From Pseudomonas sp. DY-1 (GTDB lineage: Bacteria; Pseudomonadota; Gammaproteobacteria; Pseudomonadales; Pseudomonadaceae), in NCBI RefSeq assembly GCF_003626975.1, contig NZ_CP032616.1, forward strand, positions 2,790,001 through 2,854,000: a stretch of DNA of 64,000 bases. Direction: 5' to 3'. Both the position numbers and the translations under genes were made by a program. Below the pieces are notes generated by a model. It searched no databases, was not told the DNA's origin, and saw only the letters and a list, made by a program, of their open reading frames with translations. Of the stretch, positions 18,657 to 28,402 are shown piece by piece (position 1 is the stretch's first letter; every line of letters begins with the position of its first letter).

Positions 18657-19309
18657 TGGCCCTGGCAATCTTCGACCTTGACGACACCCTGATAGACGGC
18701 GACTGCGCCAGCCTGTGGAGCGCCCACATGGCCGAACTGGGTTGGGTCGATGGGGAATCCTTCGTCCGCAAGGACCATGAACTCATGGCGCTGTATGCCG
18801 AGGGAAAACTGGCCATGGAGGACTACATGGCCTTCAGCCTGTCGCCCCTGGTGGGCCGCACCGCTGAGGAAGTGGAGTTCGTGGTCGGTCCCTTCGTCGA
18901 GGATGTGGTCGAGCCCCTGATCCACTCTGATGCCATGCGCTGCCTGGCCCGGCACCGTGCCGCTGGTGATCGCATCCTGATCATTTCCGCCTCGGCGCAT
19001 TTTCTGGTCAGCGCCATCGCCGAACGCCTGGGCGTGGAAGAAGTCCTGGCCATCGACCTGGAGGAACAACACGACTGCTACAGCGGCCGCACCCGCGGCG
19101 TGCTCACCTACCGTGAAGGCAAGGTGACCCGGCTCAATGCCTGGCTGGAAGAACAGGGCGAAAACCTGGAAGGCGCCTACTTCTATTCCGATTCGCGCAA
19201 CGATCTGCCGCTGCTCTCGCTGGTAGCCAACCCTCATACGGTCAACCCCGACGCGGCTTTGCGCACCCACGCCGAGCAAGCCGGCTGGCCGATTCTGGAC
19301 TGGCGCTGA
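18656..19309 (+). CDS. HAD-IB family phosphatase
   Basis: 217 residues; its ATG shares one base with the ATPase stop. Catalytic Asp7 and Asp9 lie in IFDLDDTL, motif II in ILIISASAHFL and motif IV in YFYSDSRNDLPLLSLV. It resembles SerB/CicA-type phosphomonoesterases. As the last gene of the uptake operon it probably removes phosphate from an intermediate made by the AP-superfamily enzyme; this is inference. Confidence 0.82.
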   Translation: MALAIFDLDDTLIDGDCASLWSAHMAELGWVDGESFVRKDHELMALYAEGKLAMEDYMAFSLSPLVGRTAEEVEFVVGPFVEDVVEPLIHSDAMRCLARHRAAGDRILIISASAHFLVSAIAERLGVEEVLAIDLEEQHDCYSGRTRGVLTYREGKVTRLNAWLEEQGENLEGAYFYSDSRNDLPLLSLVANPHTVNPDAALRTHAEQAGWPILDWR

Positions 19310-19315
19310 CCGTGC

Positions 19316-19526
19316 GTGGGGGCGAATTCATTTTCCAAGGACCGCGCAGAAGCCCCGTAGGTTGGCCCGAGCCTGCAAGGCCCAACACAACGAAGCTCCG
19401 GGCGGGCCTTATTTGCCTCCCCCCAACCCTCTCCCGCAAACGGGAGAGGGAGTCGTCCGTGCTGAGGCCTGACATGGGAACCATCCCTGTAGGAGCGAAT
19501 TCATTCGCGATTGAAATTGCTCCCAC
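19316..19526. repeat. mosaic of four intergenic repeat types
   Basis: In order: a REP arm (GTGGGGGCGAATTCAT, 19316-19331), a half copy of the GTAGGTTGG palindrome (19357-19386), the hairpin CCCTCTCCCG/CGGGAGAGGG (19427-19450) and a full REP palindrome GTAGGAGCGAAT...GCTCCCAC (19489-19526). No coding sequence. Confidence 0.7.
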
Positions 19527-19541
19527 AGGCCCCAGGGCGCT

Positions 19542-20873
19542 TTACAGCAAGGTCAGGGTGTAGCTCAGGATCAGCCGGTTCTCGTCCTGGTCGCGGGCTG
19601 CGTCGCTGCGCAGTGCGGCGTTGCGCCAGGACACGCCGAGCCCCTTCAGCGGACCGTCCTGCAGCACGTAGTCGAGGCGGAAGTCGCGCTCCCACTCGCC
19701 CTGGTCGCTGCCCTGGGTCTCGATGTTGCTGCCCTTCAGGTAGGTGCCCACCGCCTTCAGCCCCGGCACGCCGAGCTTGGCGAAGTCGTAGCCGTATTCG
19801 GCCACCCAGGTGCGCTCGCCGGCGCTGAGGAACTTGCCGATCTGGCGGTCGGTGATCAGGTAGGCGGTGGCGCCATCCCCCTGGTTGAGGAAGGGGAAGG
19901 CACTGTCGCCGGAGACCTGCTGGTAGCCCAGGCTGGCCGCGTGGCCGCCGAGGGTGTAGGTGAACAGCGCGCTCCAGGTGCGGTTGTCCACTTCATAGCG
20001 GTCCGGGTCGTTGGCCGCCCAGTTGCCCGAGCTGCGGAAGCCTTCGCGGCGGCCGGCCACGCTGGCGTTCTTGCCGTCGGAATCGCTGTAGAAGTAGCGC
20101 AGGTCGGACTTCAGCGCGCCCACCGGCAGCGCCCAGTTGTGGGTCAGGCCGAGGAAGTGCTGGTTGTAGAAGTCTTCCAGGTTGCCGTAGTAGTACTGCG
20201 CGAGCAGGTTGTCGCTGACCTTGTAGTCGCCCCCGGCGAAGTAGAACTTGTTGACGAACTGGCCGCTGCGGGCGTTGTTCGCGCCGGCGATCGACAGGCC
20301 ACGGGCGTCGCTGGAGTTACGCCCCTTGGCGTGTTCCAGCTGGCCACCGACCAGGGTCAGGCCGGCGATCTCGCTGGAGGTCACCTGGCCACCCTCGAAG
20401 GTCTGCGGCAGCAGGCGGCCGTCGTTGTAGGTCACCACCGGCAGCTTCGGCAGCAGGGTGCCGATGCGCGCTTCGGTCTTGGAAATGCGCACCTTGCCGG
20501 TCACGCCGAGGCTGCCGAAATCGTCCTTGGCGCGGCCGTCGTTGTCGGTCGGGAACACGGTGCCGCCGTAGCTGGCGCTGGTCGGGTTGTAGTGGCGGCC
20601 CTTGCCGGAATCCAGCTTCACGCCCAACAGGCCGAGGGCATCGACGCCAACCCCGACGGTGCCTTCGGTGTAGCCGGAGGCGTAGTTGAAGAGGAAGCCC
20701 TGGCCCCACTCTTCCTGCTTGGACGGCGCGTCGGCGAACTGGCGGTTGTCCGAGTTGATGTAGAAGTTGCGCAGGGTCAGGCTGGCCTTGCTGTCTTCGA
20801 TGAAACCGCCAGCGGCGGCCTGCTGGGCCAGCACGCCGAGGGCGACGGCCAGGGCGAAATGAGAGCGTTTCAT
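19542..20873 (-). CDS. OprD-family outer membrane porin
   Basis: 443 residues from ATG 20873 (GGAG 8 nt upstream), with a signal peptide ending QQAAA. GFIEDSKASLTLRNFYINSD and GFLFNYASGYTEGTVGVGVDALGLLGVKLD are hallmarks of the Occ/OprD barrel, and the C-terminus ends in a beta-strand with an aromatic-poor YTLTLL tail. Family members are substrate-selective 18-strand channels. It is divergent from modA, and a ModE-type box lies in its promoter, so a role in molybdate or another oxyanion is inferred. Confidence 0.88.
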   Translation of the reverse strand: MKRSHFALAVALGVLAQQAAAGGFIEDSKASLTLRNFYINSDNRQFADAPSKQEEWGQGFLFNYASGYTEGTVGVGVDALGLLGVKLDSGKGRHYNPTSASYGGTVFPTDNDGRAKDDFGSLGVTGKVRISKTEARIGTLLPKLPVVTYNDGRLLPQTFEGGQVTSSEIAGLTLVGGQLEHAKGRNSSDARGLSIAGANNARSGQFVNKFYFAGGDYKVSDNLLAQYYYGNLEDFYNQHFLGLTHNWALPVGALKSDLRYFYSDSDGKNASVAGRREGFRSSGNWAANDPDRYEVDNRTWSALFTYTLGGHAASLGYQQVSGDSAFPFLNQGDGATAYLITDRQIGKFLSAGERTWVAEYGYDFAKLGVPGLKAVGTYLKGSNIETQGSDQGEWERDFRLDYVLQDGPLKGLGVSWRNAALRSDAARDQDENRLILSYTLTLL

Positions 20874-20926
20874 TGCTGTACTCCGATGCATTGGGTCTTG
20901 AAGTCCTCCCGAAACCAATCGCACAT

Positions 20927-20950
20927 CGCTGTATTATTTTGTATATAGCG
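20927..20950. promoter_or_regulatory. ModE-type operator upstream of the porin
   Basis: CGCTGTAT-N8-ATATAGCG, an inverted repeat with 7 of 8 paired positions. It matches the known ModE core (CGNTATAT-N8-ATATAACG form) in sequence and spacing. It lies 54 nt from the porin start codon and overlaps a TAATAC -10-like element on that strand. Confidence 0.75.
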
Positions 20951-21023
20951 CTAGGCGAACATCATCGACCTGATCAAAAGGTCACCGAAGCAGATTGGCG
21001 GGCGGTGCAGATCAAACAGAAAC

Positions 21024-21039
21024 TTGACTTTGAAGTCAA
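21024..21039. promoter_or_regulatory. TTGACTT/AAGTCAA palindrome between the ModE boxes
   Basis: Perfect 7-bp inverted repeat with a 2-base spacer. It may be a further regulator site; TTGACT may also be a -35 for modA with a weak AACAAT-like -10 at about 21048. Confidence 0.35.
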
Positions 21040-21063
21040 CCAATCCCAACAATGCGTCGCAAT

Positions 21064-21087
21064 CGCTATATAGATATATACATAACG
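21064..21087. promoter_or_regulatory. ModE-type operator upstream of modA
   Basis: CGCTATAT-N8-ACATAACG, with the same 8-base spacer as the porin box and very close to the E. coli modA operator (CGTTATAT-N8-ACATAACG as I recall it). It ends 40 nt before the modA start. Confidence 0.8.
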
Positions 21088-21091
21088 CTAA

Positions 21092-21880
<789 letters not shown>

Positions 21881-21953
21881 CGACGGCACGGGGTGACGCT
21901 CCCTCACCCCCGGCCCCTCTCCTGGAGCGAAAGGGGCGCCCGTCGGCGACGAC

Positions 21954-22493
21954 TCAGTCGTCGCCCTCCTCCATCGCGGCCTTGAGGGCCTCGTACGCCG
22001 GGGCGGCGTAAATACCGACGTCCACGGCCAGTTGCACGACCTTCTCCAGATCGTTCTTGTAGACCAGTACGCACTGCAGTTCGTCATCCAGCGGCTCGCT
22101 GAAATCCACCAGCACGTAGCCACCCTTTTCCGGGTAGAGACTGCCCATCTGAACCTGGATACGGTTGAGGGCCTTGAGTGGCTCGACCTTCACCAGTTGC
22201 TTGGGCTTGAGCACGAAATTCACGCTCGGACCGAAAGAATCCACCACCTGCTGGAACAACTGGTCGTAGCTGTCTGCCTGGAACAGCACGGTATCCGGTA
22301 GGCTGCCCACCACCACCCACTCGCCGAGGGGGATGGGGAAGCTGTCGTCGTAGTTGATATCGGGGTTGGCGGCGAGGAAGGCGTCCGCATCGGCGTAAGC
22401 CTGGGTCGCCTCAGAGGCGACGCGTTCGATCTCATCCTCGGCCATGCAGCCGGAGCTGATCGCCGCGATCAATTCGATAAGTTGCTGTTTCAC
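21954..22493 (-). CDS. conserved hypothetical protein, acidic, cytoplasmic
   Basis: 179 residues from a GTG at 22493 (VKQQLIELIAAISSG); upstream codons of the open frame run through the ahpF terminator. The protein is acidic with no signal peptide or membrane segment. I recognise no domain. The ribosome binding site is weak. Confidence 0.55.
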   Translation of the reverse strand: MKQQLIELIAAISSGCMAEDEIERVASEATQAYADADAFLAANPDINYDDSFPIPLGEWVVVGSLPDTVLFQADSYDQLFQQVVDSFGPSVNFVLKPKQLVKVEPLKALNRIQVQMGSLYPEKGGYVLVDFSEPLDDELQCVLVYKNDLEKVVQLAVDVGIYAAPAYEALKAAMEEGDD

Positions 22494-22555
22494 GAGAAGA
22501 GCCCTGCCGCTTGAGGAACGAAAGCGCGAAGGATACAGGGAAGCCACACGGACAT

Positions 22556-22586
22556 AAAAAAGCGGAGGACCCTTTCGGGCCTCCGC
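22556..22586 (-). terminator. intrinsic terminator of ahpF
   Basis: On the minus strand GCGGAGG...CCTCCGC with an inner CCCGAAAGGG extension, followed by six T. Confidence 0.85.
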
Positions 22587-22612
22587 CATATCAGCACACC
22601 ACGCTGAGTAAA

Positions 22613-24169
22613 TCAGGTCGTACGGATCAGGTGATCGAAGGCCCCCAGCGACGCCTTGGCGCCCTCACCCACGGCGATCACGATCTGCTTGTACGGAACG
22701 GTTGTCACATCGCCCGCAGCGAACACGCCGGGGATATTGGTCAGCCCCTTGGCGTCGACGATGATCTCGCCGCGCGGGGACAGCTCCACAACACCCTTCA
22801 GCCACTCGCTGTTGGGCAGCAGGCCAATCTGCACGAAGATGCCTTCCAGTTCCAGGGTGCGCAGCTCGTCAGTGGTGCGGTCCTTGTAGACCAGGCCATT
22901 GACCTTCTGGCCGTCGCCTTTCACTTCAGTGGTCAGCGCGCTCTTGATGACGTTGACGTTGGGCAAGCTGGCCAGCTTCTTCTGCAGCACGGCGTCAGCA
23001 CGCAGCTTGTCGTCGAATTCGATCAAGGTGACCTGGGCAACAAGGCCGGCCAGGTCGATAGCAGCTTCCACGCCGGAGTTGCCTCCACCGATCACCGCCA
23101 CACGCTTGCCCTTGAACAACGGGCCGTCGCAGTGCGGGCAGTAGGCCACGCCACGGCCGCGGTATTCCTGCTCACCGGGCACGTTCATTTCGCGCCAGCG
23201 GGCGCCGGTGGAGAGGATCACGGTTTTCGCCTTCAGCGACGCACCGCTCTCGAACTTGACTTCATGCAGCTCGCCCTCAGCCTTGGCCGGGACCAGCGCA
23301 CTGGCGCGCTGCAAGTTCATGATGTCGACGTCGTATTGCTTGACGTGCTCTTCCAGGGCGCGGGCCAGTTTCGGGCCTTCGGTCTCCTGAACGGAGATGA
23401 AGTTCTCGATGGCCATGGTGTCCAGCACCTGGCCACCGAAGCGCTCGGCGGCAACGCCGGTGCGGATGCCTTTGCGCGCCGCGTAGATGGCTGCGGAAGC
23501 ACCAGCAGGGCCACCGCCGATCACCAGCACGTCGAAAGGCGCCTTGGCATTCAGTTTCTCGGCATCGCGAGCGGCGGCGCCGGTGTCGATCTTGGCGAGG
23601 ATTTCTTCCACGCCCATGCGGCCCTGGCCGAACAGTTCGCCGTTCAGGTAGATGCTGGGCACAGACATGATCTGGCGCTGCTCGACTTCATCCTGGAACA
23701 GTGCGCCGTCGATGGCGACGTGGCGGATGTTCGGGTTGAGCACGGCCATCAGGTTCAGCGCCTGCACCACGTCGGGGCAGTTCTGGCAGGACAGCGAGAA
23801 ATAGGTTTCGAAAGTGAACTCACCTTCGATCGACTTGATCTGCTCGATCACGTCGGTGCCGAGCTTGGACGGGTGACCGCCCACTTGCAGCAAGGCCAGC
23901 ACCAGCGAGGTGAACTCGTGGCCCATGGGAATGCCGGCGAAGCGCAGGGAGATGTCCGCGCCAGGGCGATTCAGGGAGAACGACGGACGACGGGCGTCGC
24001 TACCATCGGTCTTCAGGGTGATCTTGTCGGTCAGGCCGACGATGTCTTGCAGCAGCCCGAGCAATTCGCGGGATTTGTCGCCGTCATCGAGGGACGCGAC
24101 GATCTCGAACGGCTGGGTGACCTTTTCGAGGTAGGCCTTCAACTGGGTTTTAAGATTGGCGTCCAACAT
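22613..24169 (-). CDS. ahpF: alkyl hydroperoxide reductase subunit F
   Basis: 518 residues. An N-terminal double-thioredoxin-like domain with the CQNC redox pair (about residue 130) is followed by the thioredoxin-reductase-like FAD/NADH domain with [19 protein letters not shown], redox CPHC ([13 protein letters not shown]), [12 protein letters not shown] and the FAD end motif GVFAAGDVT. It passes electrons from NADH to AhpC. It lies downstream of ahpC on the same strand. Confidence 0.96.
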   Translation of the reverse strand: MLDANLKTQLKAYLEKVTQPFEIVASLDDGDKSRELLGLLQDIVGLTDKITLKTDGSDARRPSFSLNRPGADISLRFAGIPMGHEFTSLVLALLQVGGHPSKLGTDVIEQIKSIEGEFTFETYFSLSCQNCPDVVQALNLMAVLNPNIRHVAIDGALFQDEVEQRQIMSVPSIYLNGELFGQGRMGVEEILAKIDTGAAARDAEKLNAKAPFDVLVIGGGPAGASAAIYAARKGIRTGVAAERFGGQVLDTMAIENFISVQETEGPKLARALEEHVKQYDVDIMNLQRASALVPAKAEGELHEVKFESGASLKAKTVILSTGARWREMNVPGEQEYRGRGVAYCPHCDGPLFKGKRVAVIGGGNSGVEAAIDLAGLVAQVTLIEFDDKLRADAVLQKKLASLPNVNVIKSALTTEVKGDGQKVNGLVYKDRTTDELRTLELEGIFVQIGLLPNSEWLKGVVELSPRGEIIVDAKGLTNIPGVFAAGDVTTVPYKQIVIAVGEGAKASLGAFDHLIRTT

Positions 24170-24196
24170 GTGCGAATTCCTTTATTGCGGGCATGA

Positions 24197-24246
24197 GTCA
24201 CCCCTCGGCGGCCGTCGCCAGCCGCCCGAAACGGGATGAGGGGTGA
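24197..24246. repeat. TCACCCCTC/GAGGGGTGA inverted repeat after ahpC
   Basis: Nine-base arms flank a GC-rich centre (GGCGGC...GCCGCC) directly upstream of ahpF on the minus-strand transcript. It could form a stable hairpin between the two genes. Confidence 0.5.
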
Positions 24247-24299
24247 TGCAGACGGATGGCCAGGCCATCCGCCGAAGCAAGAAGCGAAATGGGATGGAA

Positions 24300-24412
24300 C
24301 ACGTCGCGAGCGACGGCAGTGCAAGGCGAAATCAGGCGAGGGCGCGGAGTTTACGAGCTGTAAATGAGCAGCCCGAGCCTGATTTCAACGCAGCAATGCC
24401 TAGCGCAGCAGC
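24300..24412. repeat. long intergenic hairpin repeat between ahpC and ahpF
   Basis: Arms GCGAAATCAGGCGAGGGC and GCCCGAGCCTGATTTCAACGC pair imperfectly around a TTTACGAGCTGTAAA core. I recognise this TTTACGAGCTGTAAATGAGCA element as a dispersed Pseudomonas repeat. It lies just downstream of ahpC in the ahpC-ahpF transcript. Confidence 0.65.
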
Positions 24413-24425
24413 GTTCCGCCCATTC

Positions 24426-24989
24426 TTAGATCTTGCCTACGAGGTCGAGGGAAGGAGCCAGAGTGGCTTCGCCTTCTTTCCACTTGGCCGGGCAGACTTC
24501 GCCCGGGTGAGCGGCAACGTACTGGGCAGCCTTGACCTTGCGCAGCAGCTCCTGGGCGTCACGGCCGATACCGCCAGCGTTGACTTCAACGATCTGGATC
24601 TTGCCTTCCGGGTCGATCACGAAGGTGCCACGGTCAGCCAGGCCTGCTTCTTCGATCAGTACTTCGAAGTTCTTGGACAGAACCCAGGTGGGGTCGCCAA
24701 CAAGCGGGTACTGGATCTTGCCGATGGTGTCGGAAGTGTCGTGCCAGGCCTTGTGGGTGAAGTGGGTGTCGGTGGACACGCCGTAGATTTCCACGCCCAG
24801 CTTCTGGAACTCGGCGTAGTTGTCAGCCAGGTCGCCCAGCTCGGTCGGGCAGACGAAGGTGAAGTCGGCCGGGTAGAAGAAGAATACGGACCACTTGCCC
24901 TTCAGGTTGGCTTCGGTCAGTTCGACGAACTTGCCGTGGTGGTAGGCGGTGGCTTTGAACGGTTTGACTTCGGTGTTGATCAGAGACAT
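24426..24989 (-). CDS. ahpC: alkyl hydroperoxide reductase subunit C (typical 2-Cys peroxiredoxin)
   Basis: 187 residues. Peroxidatic Cys47 in DFTFVCPTE and resolving Cys166 in GEVCPAKW are at the positions expected for AhpC. It reduces hydrogen peroxide and alkyl hydroperoxides, and is recycled by AhpF. A candidate OxyR site lies 67 nt upstream. Confidence 0.97.
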   Translation of the reverse strand: MSLINTEVKPFKATAYHHGKFVELTEANLKGKWSVFFFYPADFTFVCPTELGDLADNYAEFQKLGVEIYGVSTDTHFTHKAWHDTSDTIGKIQYPLVGDPTWVLSKNFEVLIEEAGLADRGTFVIDPEGKIQIVEVNAGGIGRDAQELLRKVKAAQYVAAHPGEVCPAKWKEGEATLAPSLDLVGKI

Positions 24990-25055
24990 CGCAACGTCCT
25001 CGTTGGGTTAGAAATTTACCCGACAAAGACTATTGGGCTATTCCAAAAAGAGCAT

Positions 25056-25092
25056 ATTGAATGACCCCATCAGAACGATTGATTACCTCAAT
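25056..25092 (-). promoter_or_regulatory. candidate OxyR operator of ahpC
   Basis: Four tetramers ATTG-N7-CCAT-N7-ATTG-N7-CAAT give exactly the 4-7-4-7-4-7-4 spacing of the OxyR consensus (ATAG-N7-CTAT repeated), though the tetramers themselves are variants. Position is right for activation of ahpC. Confidence 0.45.
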
Positions 25093-25145
25093 GCAACTCC
25101 TCGACGCCCCGGACCACGGGGGCTTGAGCGTCGAGGAAAGGGACG

Positions 25146-26111
25146 TCAAACCAGGCTTTCGTCCAGCACAAGCACTAGTTTTCCTTCCACTTGGTTGCTC
25201 GCCAGGGCTTCGAAAGCCGCCTCGGCGTCCTTGGCAGGGAAGGCTCGTTCCAGTCTCGGTTGCAGGCGGCCCTCCTCGAACAGCGGCCATACGTGCTGGC
25301 GCAATTCGCTGATGAGATCGGCCTTGAACTGCTCGTCGCGGCTGCGCAGGGTGGACCCGATCAGTTGCACGCGCTTACCCAGCAGCAGAGCCATGTCGAG
25401 CTCGGCCTTGCGTCCGCCCATCAGGCCGATGTTCACCCAGCGGCCATCGGTGGCAGCCAGGGCGAGGTTGAGACTGGCATAGTTGCCCCCCACCGGATCG
25501 AGGATCACGTCGAAGGGCGCGAAGTCACGCAGGCTTTCCAGAGCTTCGCCACGCAGCGCACCGCCCTGGGCCCCAAGGGATTCGCAATAGGCCAGGCGCT
25601 CGGCCGACCCCACACTGACCCAGCAGGGATTGCCGAAAGCCTTGCACAGCTGGATGGAGGCGGAGCCGACGCCGCTTGCGCCAGCATGCAGCAGCACCTT
25701 TTCGCCCGGCCTGAGAGCGGCCAGCTGGAACAGGTTGAGCCAGGCGGTCGCATAGACTTCGGGCAACGCGGCGGCTTCGGCCAGGGATAGCCCCTCTGGC
25801 GCCGGCAGCACATGGCGCGCATCCACCACGACTTCCTCGGCCATGCCCCCCCCGGCGAGCAGGCAGCAGACACGGTCACCTACCTGCCAGGCACCACTGC
25901 CCGGGCCCACTTCGGCGATCACCCCGGAGGCTTCCAGTCCCAGGATATCGCTGGCCCCTGGCGGCGGCGGATATAGTCCCGCACGTTGTAACAGGTCGGC
26001 TCGGTTCAGACCGGCGGCGGCCACACGAATCCGCACTTGCCCCACATCACAGGCCGGGCTGGCCCGCTCCCCCCACTCCACGCGCCCTTCGACGCCTTGC
26101 AATGCCTTCAC
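25146..26111 (-). CDS. zinc-independent quinone oxidoreductase (MDR family, PIG3-like)
   Basis: 321 residues from a GTG at 26111 with GGAGG upstream; the much longer open frame to 28316 is the shadow of prc. Features: AAGLNRADLLQRAGLYPPPPGASDILGLEASG, the cofactor loop HAGASGVGSASIQL and a C-terminal VEGKLVLVLD. It is an NAD(P)H-dependent reductase of quinones or enals, and divergent from prc. Confidence 0.88.
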   Translation of the reverse strand: MKALQGVEGRVEWGERASPACDVGQVRIRVAAAGLNRADLLQRAGLYPPPPGASDILGLEASGVIAEVGPGSGAWQVGDRVCCLLAGGGMAEEVVVDARHVLPAPEGLSLAEAAALPEVYATAWLNLFQLAALRPGEKVLLHAGASGVGSASIQLCKAFGNPCWVSVGSAERLAYCESLGAQGGALRGEALESLRDFAPFDVILDPVGGNYASLNLALAATDGRWVNIGLMGGRKAELDMALLLGKRVQLIGSTLRSRDEQFKADLISELRQHVWPLFEEGRLQPRLERAFPAKDAEAAFEALASNQVEGKLVLVLDESLV

Positions 26112-26237
26112 GGTGCCTCCATAGTGAGCTTGGACCTGGCCCGGCGACCTGCTGGGCCTTCGCGTTGCGCCAATGGAACCCGGCGCCCTCAAATACGGCC
26201 TAATATGCGTTATCACCTGTCCCGACGTCGAATCAGC

Positions 26238-28319
26238 ATGAAGCGCTCCCTGATCAGTTCTGCCCTTACCTTGGCCCTCAGCGTCAGCGTCCTGCCGTTG
26301 CATGCCGCCCCTACCGCCCCGAACAGTTGGGACTCCATTCAACCCGACCGTGAACAGGTGATCGCCAGCCTCAATGTGGTGGAGCTGCTCAAGCGTCATC
26401 ACTACAACAAGCCGCCGCTCAACGACGAGCGCTCGGTGAAGATCTACGAGGGCTACCTCAAGCTGCTCGACCCGGCACGGATGTATTTCACCGCCGGCGA
26501 TATCGCCGAGTTCGACAAATGGCGCACGCGTTTCGACGACCTGCTGAAAAGCGGCGACCTGGAGCCGGGCTTCATCATCTACAAACGTCATCTGGACCGA
26601 CTCAAGGAGCGCCTGGACTTCGCCCTGGCGCTGCTGGACAAGGGCGTCGACAAGATCGACTTCAATGTCGACGAAAGCCTGGAGATCGATCGCGAGAAGG
26701 CGCCCTGGGCCAAGGACCGCGCCGCCCTCGACGACCTCTGGCGCAAGCGCGTGAAAGATGAAGTGCTGCGCCTGAAGATCGCCAAGAAGGAACCCAAGGC
26801 CATCCAGGAGTTGCTGGTCAAACGCTACAAGAACCAGCTCTCCCGCCTCGAGCAGACCCGTGGCGAGGATGTGTTCCAGGCCTACATCAATGCCTTTGCC
26901 CAGACATACGACCCGCACACCCAGTACCTCTCCCCGGACAACGCGGAGAACTTCGACATCAACATGAGCCTGTCCCTCGAGGGCATCGGCGCCGTGCTGC
27001 AAAGCGACAACGAGTACGTGAAGGTGGTGCGCCTGGTCCCGGCGGGTCCGGCCGAGAAGAGCAAGCAGGTAGCACCGGCGGACAAGATCGTCGGCGTCGC
27101 GCAGGGCAATGGCGAAATGGTCGACGTGATCGGCTGGCGCCTGGACGAAGTGGTCAAGCTGATCCGTGGCCCGAAAGGCTCTGTGGTTCGCCTGGAAGTG
27201 ATCCCGGCCAGCAACGCGCCAAACGACCAGACCAGCAAGATCGTCGCCATCACCCGCGAAGCGGTGAAGCTCGAAGAACAGGCTGCGAAGAAATCCGTAC
27301 TCAACCTCGAGCATGAAGGCAGCAAGTTCAAGCTCGGCGTGATCGAGGTACCGGCCTTCTACCTGGACTTCAAGGCGTTCCGCGCTGGCGACCCCGAGTA
27401 CAAGAGCACCACCCGCGACGTGAAGAAACTCCTCGGCGAATTGCAGAAGGAAAAAGTCGACGGCGTGGTCATCGACCTGCGCAACAACGGCGGCGGCTCC
27501 TTGCAGGAAGCCACCGAGCTGACCGGCCTGTTCATCGACCAGGGCCCGACCGTATTGGTGCGAAATAGCGACGGCCGCGTCGACGTGCTGGCCGACGAGA
27601 ACACCGGCGCCTACTACACCGGCCCGATGGCCGTACTGGTCAACCGCCTGTCCGCGTCGGCTTCGGAGATTTTCGCCGGCGCCATGCAGGACTATCACCG
27701 CGCGTTGATCATCGGTGGCCAGACCTTCGGAAAAGGCACCGTGCAGACCATCCAGCCGTTGAACCACGGCGAGCTGAAGCTGACCCTGGCCAAGTTCTAC
27801 CGCGTCTCCGGCCAGAGCACCCAGCACCAGGGCGTGCTGCCGGACATCGAGTACCCCTCGGTTGTGGATACCAAGCAGATCGGTGAAAGCGCCCTGCCAG
27901 AGGCCATGCCCTGGGACAGCATCCGTCCGGCCATCAAGCCTGAACTGGACCCGTTCAAGCCGTTCCTGGCTGAGCTGAAGTCTCGCCACGATGCGCGCAC
28001 CGCGCAGGATCCGGACTTCGTCTACAGCCGTGAGCGCCTGGCGCTGGCCCAGAAACTGCTGAAGGAGACTGAGGTCAGCCTCAATGAGACCAAGCGTCGC
28101 GCCCAGCAGTCCGACATTGAAGCCAAGCAGTTGGCGATGGAAAACACCCGTCGTAAGGCCAAGGGCGAGGAACTCTTGAAGGAACTCAAGCCGGAAGACG
28201 AAGACGCCGCACCGGTAGAAGAGGAAAAGACCAAGCCGGAAGACGACGCCTACCTGACTGAAACCGGGCAGATCCTGCTGGACTATCTGGGTCTGAACGC
28301 AGCTGTGGCGAAACATTGA
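26238..28319 (+). CDS. prc: tail-specific periplasmic protease Prc (S41A)
   Basis: 693 residues from ATG 26238 with a signal peptide (RSLISSALTLALSVSVLPLHA). A PDZ domain (GIGAVLQSDNEYVKVVRLVPAGPAEKS) precedes the protease domain with catalytic Ser474 (SASASE) and Lys499 (TFGKGTVQT), 25 residues apart as in E. coli Prc. In P. aeruginosa the homologue (AlgO) degrades MucA variants. The acidic/Lys-rich C-terminus matches the family. A terminator follows. Confidence 0.95.
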   Translation: MKRSLISSALTLALSVSVLPLHAAPTAPNSWDSIQPDREQVIASLNVVELLKRHHYNKPPLNDERSVKIYEGYLKLLDPARMYFTAGDIAEFDKWRTRFDDLLKSGDLEPGFIIYKRHLDRLKERLDFALALLDKGVDKIDFNVDESLEIDREKAPWAKDRAALDDLWRKRVKDEVLRLKIAKKEPKAIQELLVKRYKNQLSRLEQTRGEDVFQAYINAFAQTYDPHTQYLSPDNAENFDINMSLSLEGIGAVLQSDNEYVKVVRLVPAGPAEKSKQVAPADKIVGVAQGNGEMVDVIGWRLDEVVKLIRGPKGSVVRLEVIPASNAPNDQTSKIVAITREAVKLEEQAAKKSVLNLEHEGSKFKLGVIEVPAFYLDFKAFRAGDPEYKSTTRDVKKLLGELQKEKVDGVVIDLRNNGGGSLQEATELTGLFIDQGPTVLVRNSDGRVDVLADENTGAYYTGPMAVLVNRLSASASEIFAGAMQDYHRALIIGGQTFGKGTVQTIQPLNHGELKLTLAKFYRVSGQSTQHQGVLPDIEYPSVVDTKQIGESALPEAMPWDSIRPAIKPELDPFKPFLAELKSRHDARTAQDPDFVYSRERLALAQKLLKETEVSLNETKRRAQQSDIEAKQLAMENTRRKAKGEELLKELKPEDEDAAPVEEEKTKPEDDAYLTETGQILLDYLGLNAAVAKH

Positions 28320-28360
28320 AATGATGTCATAAGGCCGTCACACAACTGTCGTGAAATCCG

Positions 28361-28389
28361 GGGGCCGCAATTGCGGCCCCTTTCTTTTT
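28361..28389 (+). terminator. intrinsic terminator of prc
   Basis: Perfect stem GGGGCCGCAA/TTGCGGCCCC followed by TTTCTTTTT. Confidence 0.9.
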
Positions 28390-28402
28390 CACGAGTAACA
28401 GC

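Noticed and set aside
22511..24196. A 561-codon plus-strand frame antisense to ahpF
   Set aside because: Shadow of ahpF with unnatural composition.
25146..28316. A 1056-codon open frame on the minus strand covering prc
   Set aside because: Only its last 321 codons form the quinone oxidoreductase; the rest is antisense to prc, a product of GC-rich codon usage.
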